From the NCBI RefSeq assembly GCF_010093815.1, contig NW_022985555.1, positions 1,581,552-1,645,551 on the forward strand: a stretch of 64,000 nucleotides of DNA, read 5' to 3'. A model generated the notes under the pieces. The model was not told the DNA's origin and made no database searches. It worked only from the letters and a program-made list of their open reading frames with translations. The DNA comes from Pseudovirgaria hyperparasitica. Its lineage: Eukaryota; Ascomycota; Dothideomycetes; Acrospermales; Acrospermaceae. The stretch's first letter is position 1; every line of letters starts with the position of its first letter. Position numbers and translations under genes: made by a program. Shown here one piece after another: positions 1 through 13,859 of the stretch.

Positions 1-127
1 AGAGTATATATATAAAGGGACGCCGATCTATCTAGCACGTGACTATTTACCGCCCTTCACGTTACCTCCTAACCCTGTTAGCTAAGGTACGTGTAGGTCG
101 GGTTCTACCTAAGGCTAAGTCCTAACA
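1..127 (-). mobile_element. LTR of chromovirus family A (edge-truncated)
   Basis: The reverse complement matches the first 127 bases of the 228-bp LTRs at 7730, 14886 and 63661. The LTR start (TGTTAGGACTTAG on the minus strand) lies at 127. The sequence to the right does not resemble the family's internal end, so this is the 5' edge of a minus-strand element, or a solo LTR, that continues beyond the window's left side. It is non-coding; in an active element it would hold promoter and polyadenylation signals. Confidence 0.9.
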
Positions 128-579
128 ACTTTACTTATAACCTAATAGAATATAAACTAATTTACTACCGTTTCTAGCTTAACTACTAGTAATAGAGTAA
201 GTAGTAGAAATAATAGTAGACTCCTAGATAAGCGGACGTTTAGTAGTAGATTATAAATAGATAGATAGACTAGCTATACTACTCTATTACTACTATAGTT
301 AGTAAGGTTTATCTTATCTAAAGATAAAATAATAGGGACGATGATAGTACTATCTAGGATAGTAGCGTGTATATCCTACTAACCATCTACTATATAGGCT
401 TTACTATATACCCGGTTACCTAAACTAGTAAATTATTATACTAGCTTAAATATAAGCTTACTAGTAAACGGTCGGTATCTAAGAAGGAATTCTACTAACG
501 TAAGCGGATCCCTATACTAGTATTTAACTATAGTAGTACTAAATATATCGTAGCTACGCTACTAACTTTTATATAGTAT
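128..579. other. unidentified RIP-degraded repeat, left part
   Basis: AT-rich, CpA/TpG-depleted sequence with no family recognised. It is the left half of the site into which the LINE at 599-4552 inserted: the last ~20 bases (CCCTTTAGAGTAGTATAATA, 580-599) recur at 4553. Removing the LINE joins this stretch to 4573 onward, where one frame is interrupted almost only by TAA/TAG, suggesting a decayed coding region. No function can be given. Confidence 0.5.
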
Positions 580-599
580 CCCTTTAGAGTAGTATAATA
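580..599. repeat. LINE target-site duplication, left copy
   Basis: CCCTTTAGAGTAGTATAATA is repeated exactly at 4553-4572 on the other side of the LINE. The last few bases overlap the (AAT)n tail, so the true duplication may be 17-20 bp. Confidence 0.8.
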
Positions 600-3500
600 A
601 TAATAATATTAGTAAACTAGGTAGAGTACCACTCTATAGGCGCATGCCTCCTCTAGTCTAAGCTACTATATAAGAAGAAACCTACGAATAGGAAAAACTC
701 CCTTATATCCATGACTACGCTCTATCTATCCTCTTATTCTTTATATATATATAGCCCTAGGGGCTACCTATAGGCCTATAGCCTATATTATAATAGTTTA
801 CCCTTAGGTAGTACGTATAGGTACGGAGATTATTAGTTAAGGGCTACTCTTAACTAATAATCGCGGTTCTCCTAGAGTTCTTCCGACGTATACCGGGGTT
901 CTTCTAGTATATATTAGGCTTCTTCTAGTATATATACGCGGGTCTACTAGAACTAGGGGAGAGGAAGGTGTACGAGTATCTATCGGGCGACGTCCTTAGA
1001 GTACTTATTAAGCTATCGCGTGATGTCGGAGGTCCTCGTTATACGGACGAGGGCTTATCTTAGGGTATAGAGGCTAGAGCACGTCGCGAGGTAGTGGCGT
1101 ATTATACCTCTCCGGCCGTAGTCCTCGCACTAGGGAGATATATCTAGGACTCCTCTCTAGTAGAGGTAATATAGGAGATCTATGGCGCCTATTCGGGCTT
1201 AGAGGAGTATGGATGCTTAGGCCTTCGTTAGCCCTTTATACATCTATTTACTCGGTTCCTTCTAAGGCCCTCGGATCTATTCTAGATATCTATCCTATTA
1301 GGAGGCCCACTAGGCTTTAAGTACCTCCCTCTATTTATTCTAGATCCACGACCGTATAACGCGGCTAAGCTCCTTAGGGCTCTATTAGCTTAGAACGGTA
1401 TCCGGGTTATTTCGAACCTCCTATATAGTCTAGCTCGAGTCCACCTCTATATAGTATTTATATTATACTCGAGTTTATTCTATAGTAGGGAGGGCCTAGT
1501 AATACGCGCGGATATATATACGTAGTACGGCGAAGGTATATACCCTATCTCCTCTACGTTCTTATACTTATTATTTAGTAAAGTATATAAGTCTCTATAT
1601 CTAGTAGAAGTCCTATATACTCGTTATGTTTATCTCGCGTTAGAGGAGCGTCGTGTTAGTAGCTTTATATACACTAGAGATAAGGCGGAGTATACGGTTT
1701 TATATAGACTTAAGCTTTACCTACCGAGCTTATATAAGGGCCGTATACTAGTACTCGTGTCTATATATAAAGGCTAGGCGTACTAGAGAGACGTATAGCT
1801 ATCTCGCCTTATCCCAGGCTATTCCCTACGTAGATACCGTAATCCGGTATATGGTAGTTTCTATCTAGAGGGCTCTAGAGACGGCGTGTGCCACCTATGG
1901 TCCCTATTTTAGCTTATTATTAATCATGACGCCGAGTACTTATATACTCTATACTAGTAGTTCTATAAAGGCGTCGATTTAGAGACGACGTACTCTCTCC
2001 CTAGTAGCCTATCCTCCATAGCGGTTAATAAAGTATATAAGCTAGTATTTTTTAGGTGCGAATTTTACTCTATGGCGCTTTACCTACTAGACGCATTTCT
2101 CGTGGTCTTATTCGAGTCGTGTATATATTCTACTAGTACTACTATCAACCGCGAGGAGGTATATATTATCCGCGTATCCGACTACCTCTATATATTCTAT
2201 TCTCTAAAGGAGGTCTACTATAAAGAAGAGGAAGATGATTAGAGAGATGGTACTCCCTTACGGGATGCCGTATACCGTCTCCTTATATTCGCTTCGGTAT
2301 CCGGGGATATATATTTAAGTAGTTCTTTACGCGAGGAAGGACTATATAAATCATATAATCTACTTAGGTATTCGCCTTATCCGGAGGTTATAGATAAGTC
2401 TTATATAGTTTACCCTATTAAACGCCCCTACTATGTCTAGGGAGAGTAGCGTAACGACTCGTCCTTATTTCTATATAGTCTAGATAACCTTAAGGATGTG
2501 TTAAATGGCTATGATTAGGGAGCTTTCTACCTTCGCCTTCTGGTTTACTAGGAGAAGGCCGTGTACCTATACTACTTCTTAGTAATCGTGGCTTCTAGTA
2601 CCTTACTAAGGTAGGAGAGGAGGGCGATCGGCCTCCATCCCTTCGGCGTATTTAGGCTCTTCCCTAGTTTTAGGAGTATAACCGTATATATAGTTCGGAA
2701 GCTCTATGGGTGGTATTCTATACGGGCGCACGCTCGGAATATATGGCCTATAATTAGTAAGGTTGCCTATATAGTCCTCTTAAGGCATTAATTCGGAATT
2801 CTATCTAGCCTAAGCGCTTTGTCGTTCGGGAGTGTCTTAATAGCGCTAAGTATATTATCGTCCGTGATTTCCCTAGAGATACTTATAGCTTCCGGGTATT
2901 CCGTACCGTTAATATCTAATAGGTCTACAGGTTCTAGAAGAGGGAATATAATCTCTTATAGAATCTCTATTTTCTCGAGACTCGTAGAGTACGTCTTTTC
3001 TTAATATATAAGGGGGGGTATAAGTGGTATAGGTGTCGGGGAGGCGGTACTTTTGGCCCATTTTACCATATACCATAGTCTAGTAGTATTACGTGTATAT
3101 CTATCCGTGACTATATACTACTATTTACGTCGCTCGTTACGGAGAACCTTATCTCGTTATCTTCTCGCCTCTCTCTATTTATTCTATACTTTAGGTGTGC
3201 GGTTATAGTATACGCGTGTGTATAATCTCCGGACTTCTCGCCTATGCTCTTGCACTTAAGGTATGCTTTTCGGGTCTAGGGGTCTATACATTCGGTACGG
3301 CACGTGTTTATCTCTTGCTCCCTAGTACGCCTATAGGAGTGTATTCACGGCCTGGTCGATGGCCGGGCCTCTAGTTCGGAGTTAGATAACTCCTATAGGT
3401 TCGACGTGCCCTATACTATTAGGCCCTGCTCCTGTTTTCGCCTTATCTTATCCCCTCTAGGCTTATACCTCCGGCTCTACTAGGAGAGGTGACCGAAGCC

Positions 3501-4552
3501 TCTCCTAGCTAGGTAACTACGAGGTTTACTCCTTAAACTTATAATACTAGCGTACGTGCCTTATGGGCGACACGTTCTATCTCTTTATAAATCGATACAC
3601 GCATCCGTTCTCTCGGGCTATATAGTAGTCTCTCCGGCCAGGACGTAATCCTATCTACTTCTAGATATACTAAGAGTTAGAGCCTATTAAAGGGGTAAGG
3701 TCCTTAGAGCCAGTAGTTACTACTATATACCACGCCCCGCCTTTAAGTATTACTACTTTTCGGTTTCGCGTTACCTATAAGAATCTCTCTATAATAGGCC
3801 GACCGTATCTTATAGGAGAGTATCCTCTAAATCCCTTACGTATATACGCCTAGGCGACTTAGGCATTCTCTTTCTACTAACCCGACTTATTTCTACTACT
3901 CTTAAAGGGTCCCTATAGCTGCCTCCTACCTATGTCTATATACTATTATCTATGTACTCTAGTATCCCACCTCCTACGGTAGACTATAACATCTCTCGTG
4001 CGTGGGAGCCACTCTATCTATTAGTAGTAAAGTAGTATCTTATATCGAGCGAAAGGTCTTAATAGAGTCGTGCTACTAGTAGTTGTACTAGGCGGCTTAA
4101 TAAACGTAGTTTAATACTATAGGAGAGTTAGCTTTAATAAGTTCTTCTAGTAGTAGTTTCTTAGTTGCCCTCGACGTGTTCCTTACGTTCCTAGAGCCGT
4201 TTAAGCCTTAAGGTGTCCTATCGCGCTACTAGGACCTCCGCTTCCTCTACCTAGTTAGTAAGATAGATTTAGGCCTGCTTTCGACATAGTAGTAGCGCGT
4301 TAGATGGTTTTCTTATCCCTTTATCCTCGTGAACTTCTCTTAACGCGTTAATTAGGGATAGAATAGAAGTATATACTTCCCTAGCTAGATTATATTAGCG
4401 TGGTTTAGTAAGGTAGACGCTCCGCAAAAACTCTTTAACTATCTATCTAGCGACGACTAGGTCGCCATTAACGCCGCTCCGAACCTCTTGCTACCTCTAT
4501 AGAGGCATTGTCTAGCTACGACGACGTGGACGCGGTTCGTAAGACTTCGTAG
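599..4552 (-). mobile_element. Tad-like LINE (non-LTR retrotransposon), 5'-truncated, RIP-degraded
   Basis: A LINE relic read on the minus strand. The 3' end at about 599 is an (AAT)n tail, preceded by the same 3' UTR as the copies at 58356 and 59178. At about 2500-2850 the minus strand encodes the start of a LINE reverse transcriptase: DKALRLDRIPN, then LGKSLNTPKGWRPIALLSYL, a non-LTR RT signature. About 3.95 kb remain, flanked by a ~20-bp target duplication at 580 and 4553, as expected for target-primed reverse transcription. The 5' end probably falls inside ORF1 or early ORF2. Gln and Trp codons are now stops throughout, so it is inactive. Confidence 0.85.
828..862. repeat. 16-bp-arm palindrome in LINE 3' region
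   Basis: GATTATTAGTTAAGGG, loop CTA, then the inverse arm with one C-to-T change. The same hairpin lies at the equivalent site of the LINE copies at 58087 and 59416, and perfect versions lie in element C at 37603 and 44902. In the LINE it sits roughly 230-270 bases before the (AAT)n tail, near the end of ORF2. Confidence 0.85.
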
Positions 4553-4572
4553 CCCTTTAGAGTAGTATAATA
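4553..4572. repeat. LINE target-site duplication, right copy
   Basis: Exact copy of 580-599. It marks the 5' junction of the minus-strand LINE. Confidence 0.8.
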
Positions 4573-6900
4573 ACTACTTATATATAATATTAGATTTTAG
4601 TATAAAAAGGTTAGAGGGTATAGTAGAAGTCTATTTAAGGATAGTAGTTAATTTATTATATACTATATTCGAAATACTAAACTAATTCGTCTATATTATA
4701 AGGCGCTCTATAAACTTACTATCGAATTAACTAAATCGGGCCTACTAAATTAGTTACTACTATAAATCTAGACTACATATACTTACGTTAGACGGATTAT
4801 CACGTCTACTCTAGTCTACTATAATATATATACCGCTCTCTTCTTTGAACGTTTTCGTTAAATATATAGTATTAGACGCCCTTATCGCCATAGACATAGC
4901 ATTTCTACTATATATATTAGACTAATTTACTAAATCGGTACTATAGCTACTAGTAACGCCGTCTATAGATTCTAGGTCTAAAATAGGATTAGAGAATATA
5001 GTAGTATCTTTATATAGGGCCGTATTAGTAGTAGAAGTACCTAATTCTATAGACTAGAACTTCTAATTAACGCTTAATAGCTAAATACTAATAGAGTAAA
5101 CTAAAGAGTTCTATTAACTAATATAACTACGAGTACTAAAGCCGCGCTATAACCCGGTCGATAGTAGTAGCCACGGGCCTAATAGTTATAATAATAATAG
5201 TAATACGGTAAGCCGTGCTTATCTATATAGTTCCGAGTTATAGTACCTACGGATTATATAGTATATACTACTAATCTTTCTACTATAGTATTAGTAGGAG
5301 ACTACGGCCTATAGTATCTCGAGGTATAGTTACTATAAAGGAAAAATACTATAGTATAATTATTAGTAGATAGTAATAATATAGTATACGGTAGATATTC
5401 TAGGCGTATACTAGAAGAAGTTAGGTGTAAGCCTATTAAAAGCCTAATATATACCTACTAACCCCCGACTTCTACCCGGCTCTTAGCCCCTTAATTTCTA
5501 TATACGCTTGCTTAAAATTATTAATAATAATACGTAAGTATTACGCGTCTATAAAAACACTATATTAGTCTATATCTAAACCTTTATCGTGTCTACTAGC
5601 TAGTTATTATCCCGCTACCTAATATTATCGCCTAGTAGGTTACTAACCTATAGCTAATAAAAATATCTACTAATCTCTTATATATCTTCTCTATAGGACC
5701 TCTAACACGGAAGACGATTAAGGAACTATCTAGCTACCGTAGCGGTAATACTAATAGAAGATAATCTAGTAACTATAGTAAACTAAACGAGATAGATAAA
5801 TAAAGATATAATATAACGTAGACACGTATTAGTATTAATAATAGGGACTTATATAATAGCCATTAATATAAAAAACGTATATATATACACCTAGCTCATC
5901 TCGACGCGTTTGTTTATCTACTAATAACCTAGTAGTCTAGGTATACCGGTAGCAAATATAGTAGTAACGCCCTATATAGCTTAGACGTTACGGTAATATC
6001 CTACTATAATAGTAACTAGGGATATAACGGCCTTACGTCCTCTTCTCTATTATATTAGCTATCTAGCTTAATAGAAAAAGATAGAGAAATAGTAGTAGAG
6101 AGGGAACTAACTATCCGTAAAAAGAGGCGGTTCTATAGAGATAGTCTCTAGTCTTATAAACGAGACCGGTACCTTATAATAACTAAGATTTTAATTACTA
6201 TAACGTTTTTAGGCCGGTTACTACCGGTATTTAATTATCTTAATATATGGCTAGATAGTAGTCTAGATAGTTTTAGGATACTAGTATAATTAGCCTAGAT
6301 AGCCGCTAGAGATATTAATCTTAGTAGCTACTACCTTAATTATAATTTATAAAATATATCTCCTATCTATGTTATTACGCTAGTAAAGGAAGATATAATA
6401 GACTTCCGTTACTAACTCCTCTCTAGAGTTAGATAGATAGTATCTAAATACTAGGACTAGAAGATAGTCAAGAAGAGAAAAGCTAGTATAAGTAACCTAA
6501 TATATAATAACGCGTATATAGAAGTAAAGGTATATTACTTATATTATATTAGATATATTACTAATTATTAGTATAATACTAGCGTAACTTAGAAAATGTT
6601 CGTAGGGCTAGTAGTAATTAAGGCTCTAAAGTTAGTTCTACTATAGTCCCTAAGATTCCTTAGATTAAAGGAGTACTATAGTAGTATATTCCGACTAATT
6701 CTACTATCTATAATTACCATTATATATATTATAATAAGGCATGCCCTTAATAAATATAGTAGCGGGTAGGCGCTAAACTCGTCCTTTAGTCGCTATAGAT
6801 TTACACGCTCTCTACTAATACTAGGTATATATATATATCTTTATCTAATTGCCTACTAAATTATATAGAGGAATAGCAAGTACTAAGCCTAATATAGTCG
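4573..6900 (+). other. unidentified coding-like RIP-degraded region
   Basis: In at least two successive plus-strand frames, long runs are broken almost only by TAA/TAG (former Gln/Trp), for example around 4600-5100 and 5700-6900. A decayed protein-coding region is therefore likely. The conceptual products are basic and rich in Leu, Ile, Tyr and Ser. I recognise no catalytic motif or family. It lies directly upstream of the Plavaka-like frame and may be the 5' part of that element or a separate repeat. Confidence 0.4.
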
Positions 6901-6929
6901 AACTAGGCGCCCTACTATATTAACTATAT

Positions 6930-7729
6930 TTAAAAATCGCTAATAGTATTAGTATTCGTAGTACTAATACTAATTAACCTAGATACTATATATATAAACC
7001 TATATAAAGATAACCTAGATAACTTCTCTAAAGTAGATATAGATAACTTAGATAAGAGTAAGGAGTCTAAGCTATCGGGTAATATAAGTATATACTAAAG
7101 TTATAGAAGCTATATAGATACTAACTACTATAAAAAGGATAAGTCGGATACTCTAAACTAGTTAGATAAGTACCTCAAATCATCTTATACGCCATTAGAT
7201 ATAGGTAAGAGTTCTACACTACTAGTAGTAGCTATAGATAAGATTATACTATCTTAGGTATTAAGTATAGACCCGCTCTAAGTAACTACAAGAACGGTAA
7301 ATAATAGTATATATACGTATAGTATAAATAAGTCTATTACTAACTTATTATCCCTAGTTATAGCTACCTTAACTAGTAGTCTATCTACCCTAACTAATAC
7401 TTAAATTAAAATAAAGTTAGATAGTAGCGGACGTTTAAGTTAGGTCTTTAACCTATATATAAAGAGTATATACTTTTAAGAGAAGTCGGATATTAGTATA
7501 TAACTAGGGAACTATATAGACTACCATAAGACTAAATAGATAATATAAGAGAGAATAAAAATAGTAACTAGAAATATAGAGGGAAGTGTCTAGTAGGAGA
7601 AAAGGTTATTAAAGGTAGTTCTAGATAAGAACACCTTTTAATAGATAAAGGACACCGCCTAAAGATAGAAGAAAGGAAGGTCTACTATATTTTATTATAG
7701 CTATATAGTCGGAGAGAGCTTAGAATAGT
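6930..7729 (+). pseudogene. Plavaka-like transposase relic, N-terminal part
   Basis: One plus-strand frame runs through about 266 codons with only TAA/TAG interruptions and reaches the left edge of chromovirus A. It contains an acidic segment (DNLDNFSKVDIDNLDKSKES) typical of the variable N-terminal region of fungal transposases. Removing chromovirus A and one copy of its target duplication continues the frame at 15119 without a shift, then across the TRIM pair at 15395-16603, and into residues resembling Plavaka transposases. The assignment rests on that downstream match; this part alone is not diagnostic. Confidence 0.5.
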
Positions 7730-7957
7730 TATTAGGACTTAGCCTTAGGTAGAACCCGACCTACACGTACCTTAGCTAACAGGGTTAGGAGGTAACGTAA
7801 AGGGCGGTAAACAGTTACGTACTAGATAGATCGGCGTCCCTTTATATATATACTCTTAGATTTCTACTAAAAGGGTTCGGTAGTAATTCGTTCTATAATA
7901 GAATACACCCTATTATTCTATCTAACTATACTACTATCTAATAACCCTATTCTTATA
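7730..7957 (+). repeat. 5' LTR of chromovirus A
   Basis: 228 bp, colinear with 14886-15113 and 63661-63888. Copies differ mostly by C/T or G/A at former CpA/TpG sites. The terminal TG and CA are both mutated to TA here; the intact TG is seen at 63661 and the intact CA at 15113. Confidence 0.95.
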
Positions 7958-8201
7958 TTCGAATTACTCCCTATATAGTACTATAGTTAAGATAGTCTAA
8001 CTAGAACCAAGAAGGTCAACACGATCTACTATAGAAATAAGTAATACTACATTAAATAATAGGGATCCTCTATAATTAGTATTAATCCTAGCCGTTTCTA
8101 ACCAAGAAGTAGAAATATTAGACTAAATCACGGAGCTTTTAGATAAAGAAATAGTAGATATACTAAGTAACTTCTAATAATATAAAGCCGGATAACGAGT
8201 T

Positions 8202-9350
8202 ATGGCGGAGCCACATGAGGTATTATAATAAACTATTACCGAACTTTAGAAATACGTCGCGAATTAGGCTTAAGAGATTTAAACTATTAAAGAATAGATA
8301 GAACGCGCGAAACTCCTCGTAAAGAGACGAGAACTTAAGAAGTCTCTTAAAGAACTACGCCGAACGATAGTAGATAGATAACTCCCTATACTAATTTAGG
8401 CGGAATTAGTTCACCTACCATTAGAGTTATAATAATCTACCGTATACCCGGCCGCTTCGTTACCGATTTACCCTACTCCTTCCTTAGATATACTAAAATC
8501 TAAAGACCCGACTATATTTATAGAGAAGAACTAAAAGGAGTAGAAAGACTAGAAGAGAGACTACGAAAAGTACTTCCTTAATAACCCTCTACTCTTTTTT
8601 ACTAAAGTATAATATATTTCGTTCGGAGAACGATACCTAGGCTTATAATCCTATGATTAATAGAATAGATAGAAGGAAGTATAGCTACTATCTACGATAA
8701 CCTAGGAATATTTAGCTATATTTATACTAAACACCCTCGGAACGGATAGAGAACGTGAAAGAAAGGCACTATCTAAGTTAAGAAGCGTGGTATAACGATC
8801 GAACTAGACACCTACTTAACTACTATAATACCTCTAAAACCTATAGGATAATATCCCTACGCTATAGAAAAATATTTATATATTCTAGTTTCGCGAAGTA
8901 CTACTTCCGTTAATCCACGAAAGACTAGGAATAGTATTATTAAGTTTTAACTATCTATATAAATTAGAGGAGAAAGCTAATGAATACTACCGCATCCTTA
9001 AGGAACGCGGCTCTCTAGGTAAAACCGACGAACCCTATACGGGTTAGAAATAAGGTCGATCGAATACGTTCGATCAAGAGTAACCTTACCGCGATTAGCG
9101 CTAGAAGAGCGTAAATTAGGGTAGAAACGCGTTAAGAGGACACCGAAATAATTAAGGCGGTACTTCTTAACGCGGAAAAGTATAAGGCATAGGCTTAAAT
9201 ATAACGCCTATCGTAAAATAGTAGGATTATAGCGCACTTCGTTACTATAAGTATAGAGAAATAGAATATATTTCGCCTAACTATAAGAATCCGAAAAAAG
9301 AATAGGCTAGTACACAAGACCTAACCGCGTTCTTAGCTAAATTATATATA
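8202..9350 (+). pseudogene. gag: gag relic of chromovirus A
   Basis: The frame begins with an ATG at about 8202 (MAEPHEV...) and reads through TAA/TAG codons. The middle (about 8680-9000) resembles the Gag capsid-like region, with an LLQYLQNLQDNIPTLQ-like stretch after reading stops as Gln. Near 9215-9295 it ends in a decayed CCHC zinc knuckle: YYKYREIEYISPNYKNPK, in which the expected Cys and His are Tyr, as CpA-to-TpA change would give (TGC to TAC, CAT to TAT). Gag would form the cytoplasmic particle that packages element RNA. No intact product remains. Confidence 0.8.
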
Positions 9351-9399
9351 CTTAGAAGGAGCCATAGCGCCTTCCGGCGAGTAAAGACCTAATATTACT

Positions 9400-12300
9400 A
9401 AAAGTATCGTTATCTATAGTAAATGGTAATAAAACTATATAGGCCCTCGTGGACACTAGTATAGAAGATAACTATATTTTATTAATTCTCGTAAAGGAGT
9501 ATAGATTATCGTATAATCTCGGTAAAGTTAGCCGAACCATTATAGTTAATAGACATAAAGTTAGAACTTTAGGCAAAGCTATAACGAATTACGAAGTTCA
9601 TGACTCGAAGATAATAAAATAGTAGATGTCTAATAAATTCATTATGGCTAATATTAGCTAATAGAATATGATTCTAGGGATGCCTTAGCTTAGACGCCTA
9701 AACTCTATCCTTGATTTTTAGAAGGAGACATTAACGTTCTAATAATACTATAGTAAATTATACTAGTAAGTTATAACTATTAGTAAGGAGGCATAGAACC
9801 TCGCCGTGCGGACCCGATTATCGCTAATCTATCTTGCGTTCTTATCGATTATCGATAAAGACAAGGACGATAGTAATAATTAGGGCGAAGACACGCTACC
9901 TAACGTATATTCGTAGTATACAGATATATTTTCGGTAGAAGATACGTTACTTCTCCCTAATTACAGGCCGTATAAGCTAAAGATTAAGCTCGAAGAGGGA
10001 GTAGATATCCCTTATAGTCTACTTTACCTACTTTCGAGACTAGAACTCGAAGTTCTTTATAAATATATTAAAGAATACCTCGAAAGAGGCTAGATATATT
10101 ATAGTACGTTATTAGCCGGCGTACCTATTCTCTTCGTGAAGAAGAAAGACGGAAGTTTACGCCTATACATTAACTATCAGGTACTAAATACGGTAACTAA
10201 GAAGAATCGTTATCTATTACCGCTAGTTAGTAAATCTTTATACTAATTAACGAAGGCAAAGTACTTTACGAAGCTAGATTTACGAGATATATATTACCGG
10301 CTTTAAATTTGTTACGGAGATAAGTAGAAAACCGCATTTCGGACTAGATATAGTTATTTTAAGTATACTATTATACCATTTAGGCTAATAAATGCGCTAG
10401 AAGCGTTTTAAGGATATATTAATACTATACTCGTAGGATTACTTAACGTGATTTACGTAGTTTATCTTAATAATATACTAATTTACTCCGATAGCATGTA
10501 GAATCATAAAGAACACGTGAAATCGGTACTAAATCGTCTAAGGTAGTATAAACTCTACGTAAAATTATCTAAATGCGAGTTTCACTAATAAGAAGTTAGG
10601 TTTCTCGGCTTTATTATGATATATAGCGGCCTAAAAATGGAGCCGGAGCGTGTAAAGACTATCATGGAATGGCTAGAACCTACTACTATATATTAAATTA
10701 GAACATTTATAGGTTTCGTGAACTATTATTATAAATTTATTATAGGCTTCTTATGAATTACGGCGCCGCTTAATAAACTCATAGAGAATAGCGGTAAAAT
10801 CTCTATAGGTAGGCGAGCATAGCGTAAAGCTAAGTCGGTCGAGATATAGTTAACGCCGGAAGCGCGAGATACGTTCCGATCGTTAAAGAATTACTTTATA
10901 ACTACGCCGATTCTTAGGTATTTTAATTCTAAGAAGTATATTTAGGTTAAAACTAATACGTTAGAATTTATAATTACTAGAATTATTAGTTAACTATATA
11001 AAGATATAAAAGATAAGGTATAATAGCACCTGGTCGCTTTCTTTTCCCGTAAAATAGCGGATATAGAGACGCGTTATAATACGCATGACTAGGAACTACT
11101 CGTAATCGTTAAGAGTTTTAAGTAATAGTAATATTATTTAGAAGGCTCCGTATATTAGATCGAATTATTATTAGATTATATAAATCTACGTTACTTTATA
11201 TTAACTAAGGTTCTTAATTACTAATAAGTACGTTAGGCTAAGTAGATGTTAATATTTAACTTTAAAATCTTATATAAAGCTAGAAGAGAGAATAAAGCTA
11301 ATCCTCTATCGCGGCGTGAAGATTATAAGAAATCGTTATAGAATAACATAGATAGTTAGTATAAGTTAGACTATACTATACTTTAGATACTATAAGACTA
11401 GTTATCTAATAGAATACTAGAAGCTAGGACACTTTCGGCGATTCTCTACGGGAATTAGAGCGGGTATTAAGTAATCTAAATAAACGTCTAAGAAACTAAG
11501 AAAACCCTCGAAGACTTAATTAAATCTACCTAGAATTCCGATATATTAGTAAAGAAAGTCATAAGCATGAAAGGAAGCGCTATAGATCCGCCGTAGTTAT
11601 TAAGGTAGGAACGATAATCGGACGCGATCTACTTCCAAGGCCGACTCTATATACCGGAAGGCGGCTTACGAATTAATGTTTTAAGGGAATAGCACGATTA
11701 CGTGTTAGTAGGGCACTTTAGCGTTATAAGGACGGTCGATTTAATCCGAAGGACGTATGACTAGCTAGGTCTTTATAAATATATAAAAGACTACGTAAAA
11801 ACGTATAACGTTTACCAGTATACGAAAGTATATAGACACTTACTATATAGCGAATTAAGGCCATTACCTATGCTAAAGGAGGCATGGAAGGAATTATCGA
11901 TGGATTTTATTATAGATCTACCCCTAAGTAAGTATTCTAGGTACATTTATAATAGTTTACTCGTAGTTCTAGATAGATTTATAAAGATGTTATACTATAT
12001 CCCTATGAGGAAGACGATCTAAGTACTAGATCTTATAGATATACTACTCCGTAACGTAGTTCGGCTCTATAGTATACTAAACGGTATAGTTTCGGATAGA
12101 GGTCCGTAGATAACATCTAAATTTTAGAAGGATTTCTACTATACGCTAGAAATTAAGCGGAAACTTAGTACTATATTCTATCTATAAATAGATAGGTAGA
12201 CGGAGTAGTAGAATTAGATAGTCGAGGTGTATTTACGCGTATATTATAACTATAAGTAGGATAACTAGGTAAGGTTAGTCTATGTTGCGGAATTCGCGTA

Positions 12301-12910
12301 TAATAATAGCCGATATACGTTAACCTACGTGAGTCCGTTCGAAGTAAACTTCGGTTAGAACTATAATACGTAGTTCTTAGGGACTTAGTTCAAAGTAGAA
12401 CGACCTAACGTTAAAGTAATAGAAATTACTATAGAACTATTCTAAACGTAAAGAAGCGTTATAAAGTTACTATAAGATGCTATAAATTATAGTAAATCGC
12501 ACTATAATAAGGGTAGAAAACCTATAATCTATAATATTAGGGATAAAGTTTTACTAAATAGTAAGAATATTCATAGTATTAGGCTAAAGAAGAAGCTTAA
12601 CTATATAATAATAGGTCTATATAAGATTACTCGTATAATCAATGACTAGGTATACGAGTTATAACTCCCTCCTACGTTAAAGATATATAATATATTCTAT
12701 ATTACGCTTCTTAAGCTATTTCATGCCTTATTATTACCGGATCGTTCCGAATAGATACTATATAAAGTAGTTACGTAAGAAGGTATAGATATCTACGAAG
12801 TTAAGTAGATACTTAGCTAGTAACGCGCCGAAGATGGCACGTGGCTATATAAGATTCGTTAGAAAGAATATAATCCTAATAAAGATACTTAGGAACCTGT
12901 AATAAACATT
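9400..12910 (+). pseudogene. pol: pol relic of chromovirus A (PR-RT-RH-IN-chromodomain)
   Basis: Domains in order: protease near 9450 (VDTSIEDNYIL, decayed active-site DT); reverse transcriptase 10090-10760, with [11 protein letters not shown], then KYFTKLDLRDIYYR, then YLNN at 10461-10474, a RIP product of YLDD; RNase H 10900-11200; integrase with an HHCC-like region at 11690-11850 and a DDE core starting near SMDFIIDLPLSKY at 11895; chromodomain at 12785-12905, ending in a WEP-like box (TQEPV with TAG read as Trp). In chromoviruses the chromodomain steers integration to H3K9-methylated chromatin, which fits this location. Stop codons occur throughout. Confidence 0.92.
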
Positions 12911-13644
12911 AGTAAAGTAGCGATATTAGTATATAAGTAGCGATTAGCAAAGGAAGCCGCGGAATCGTAGAGAATTATACTAAAGCACGGTGATTTAACA
13001 GTTTTTAGTATAGTTTAGCGCTAAGGACGGCCGCCTAAAAGGAAGAAGGTGAAAGAGATATAGATCTTTAAAACATTCTAAGGAATTAAGGAACTTCCTT
13101 AGAAAGTTCGAACTTAGAACTTTAAAAAATTTAACTAAAAAAAAGACTTAGAAAAATAATTTACTAAGAGAAATAGACATCAAAAATCAGTGCCAATCAG
13201 TATAGATCAGTATAGATTACTAAAGAGATTAAAGAAGTTATTATTAAAGAAAGATGAAATTAAGAAAGCTAAAAGAAAATATAAAGATCTATATAGATCT
13301 ATATAAACTCGTACTAATCTATCTAGAAGAAGTAAGATCGCTTTAAAATTAAAACCAAAAAACTAAAAACGCTAGATAAAAGAGATATATTATTACCGAT
13401 CGGTATAGATCCAAACCGATTAAGTCGGAGTAGGAGTAGAAGTACTAATTACCGTGATGGTTATATCCAATTCCTTTCGCTGGTTCTTATTTAGCATAGT
13501 ATAGAGCTTTATAATATAAGTCTCTAGCCTTTCGTTCCGACGCTATAAATTCTATATAGCGCGCCTTATAGCTATAAACTTCTCTATAGAAACCTACGGA
13601 GCGGTAGAACCCGGGACGGAGAGGGATAGACCGGCGCGGGCACG

Positions 13645-13699
13645 CTAAGAATTATATAAATTAGCGAAAAGATTTAACGATCGGTATAGAACCACATAC
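13645..13699 (-). other. predicted spliceosomal intron 2 of antisense gene A
   Basis: 55 bp; donor GTATGT, branch-like GCTAAT, acceptor TTCTTAG, all close to ascomycete consensus. The upstream exon ends and the downstream exon starts in phase 0, and the frames on the two sides differ, so the intron is needed to join them. Confidence 0.75.
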
Positions 13700-13859
13700 C
13701 TTTAGTATAGAAACTTCTAGATTAGAGCTATCTTCTCTAAATTTACGGCTCTTTAGCACGCGCGAGAAAGGAACCTTAGCCTTTTTACTAGAACCTTTTC
13801 TAGGAATTCTAATATCGCCGGTATATAGAAAGAAGTCCGAAGTGGTAGAGATTTTAGCA

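Noticed and set aside
2819-3004. 61-codon plus-strand ORF
   Set aside because: Antisense to the LINE reverse transcriptase, whose minus-strand frame carries clear RT motifs.
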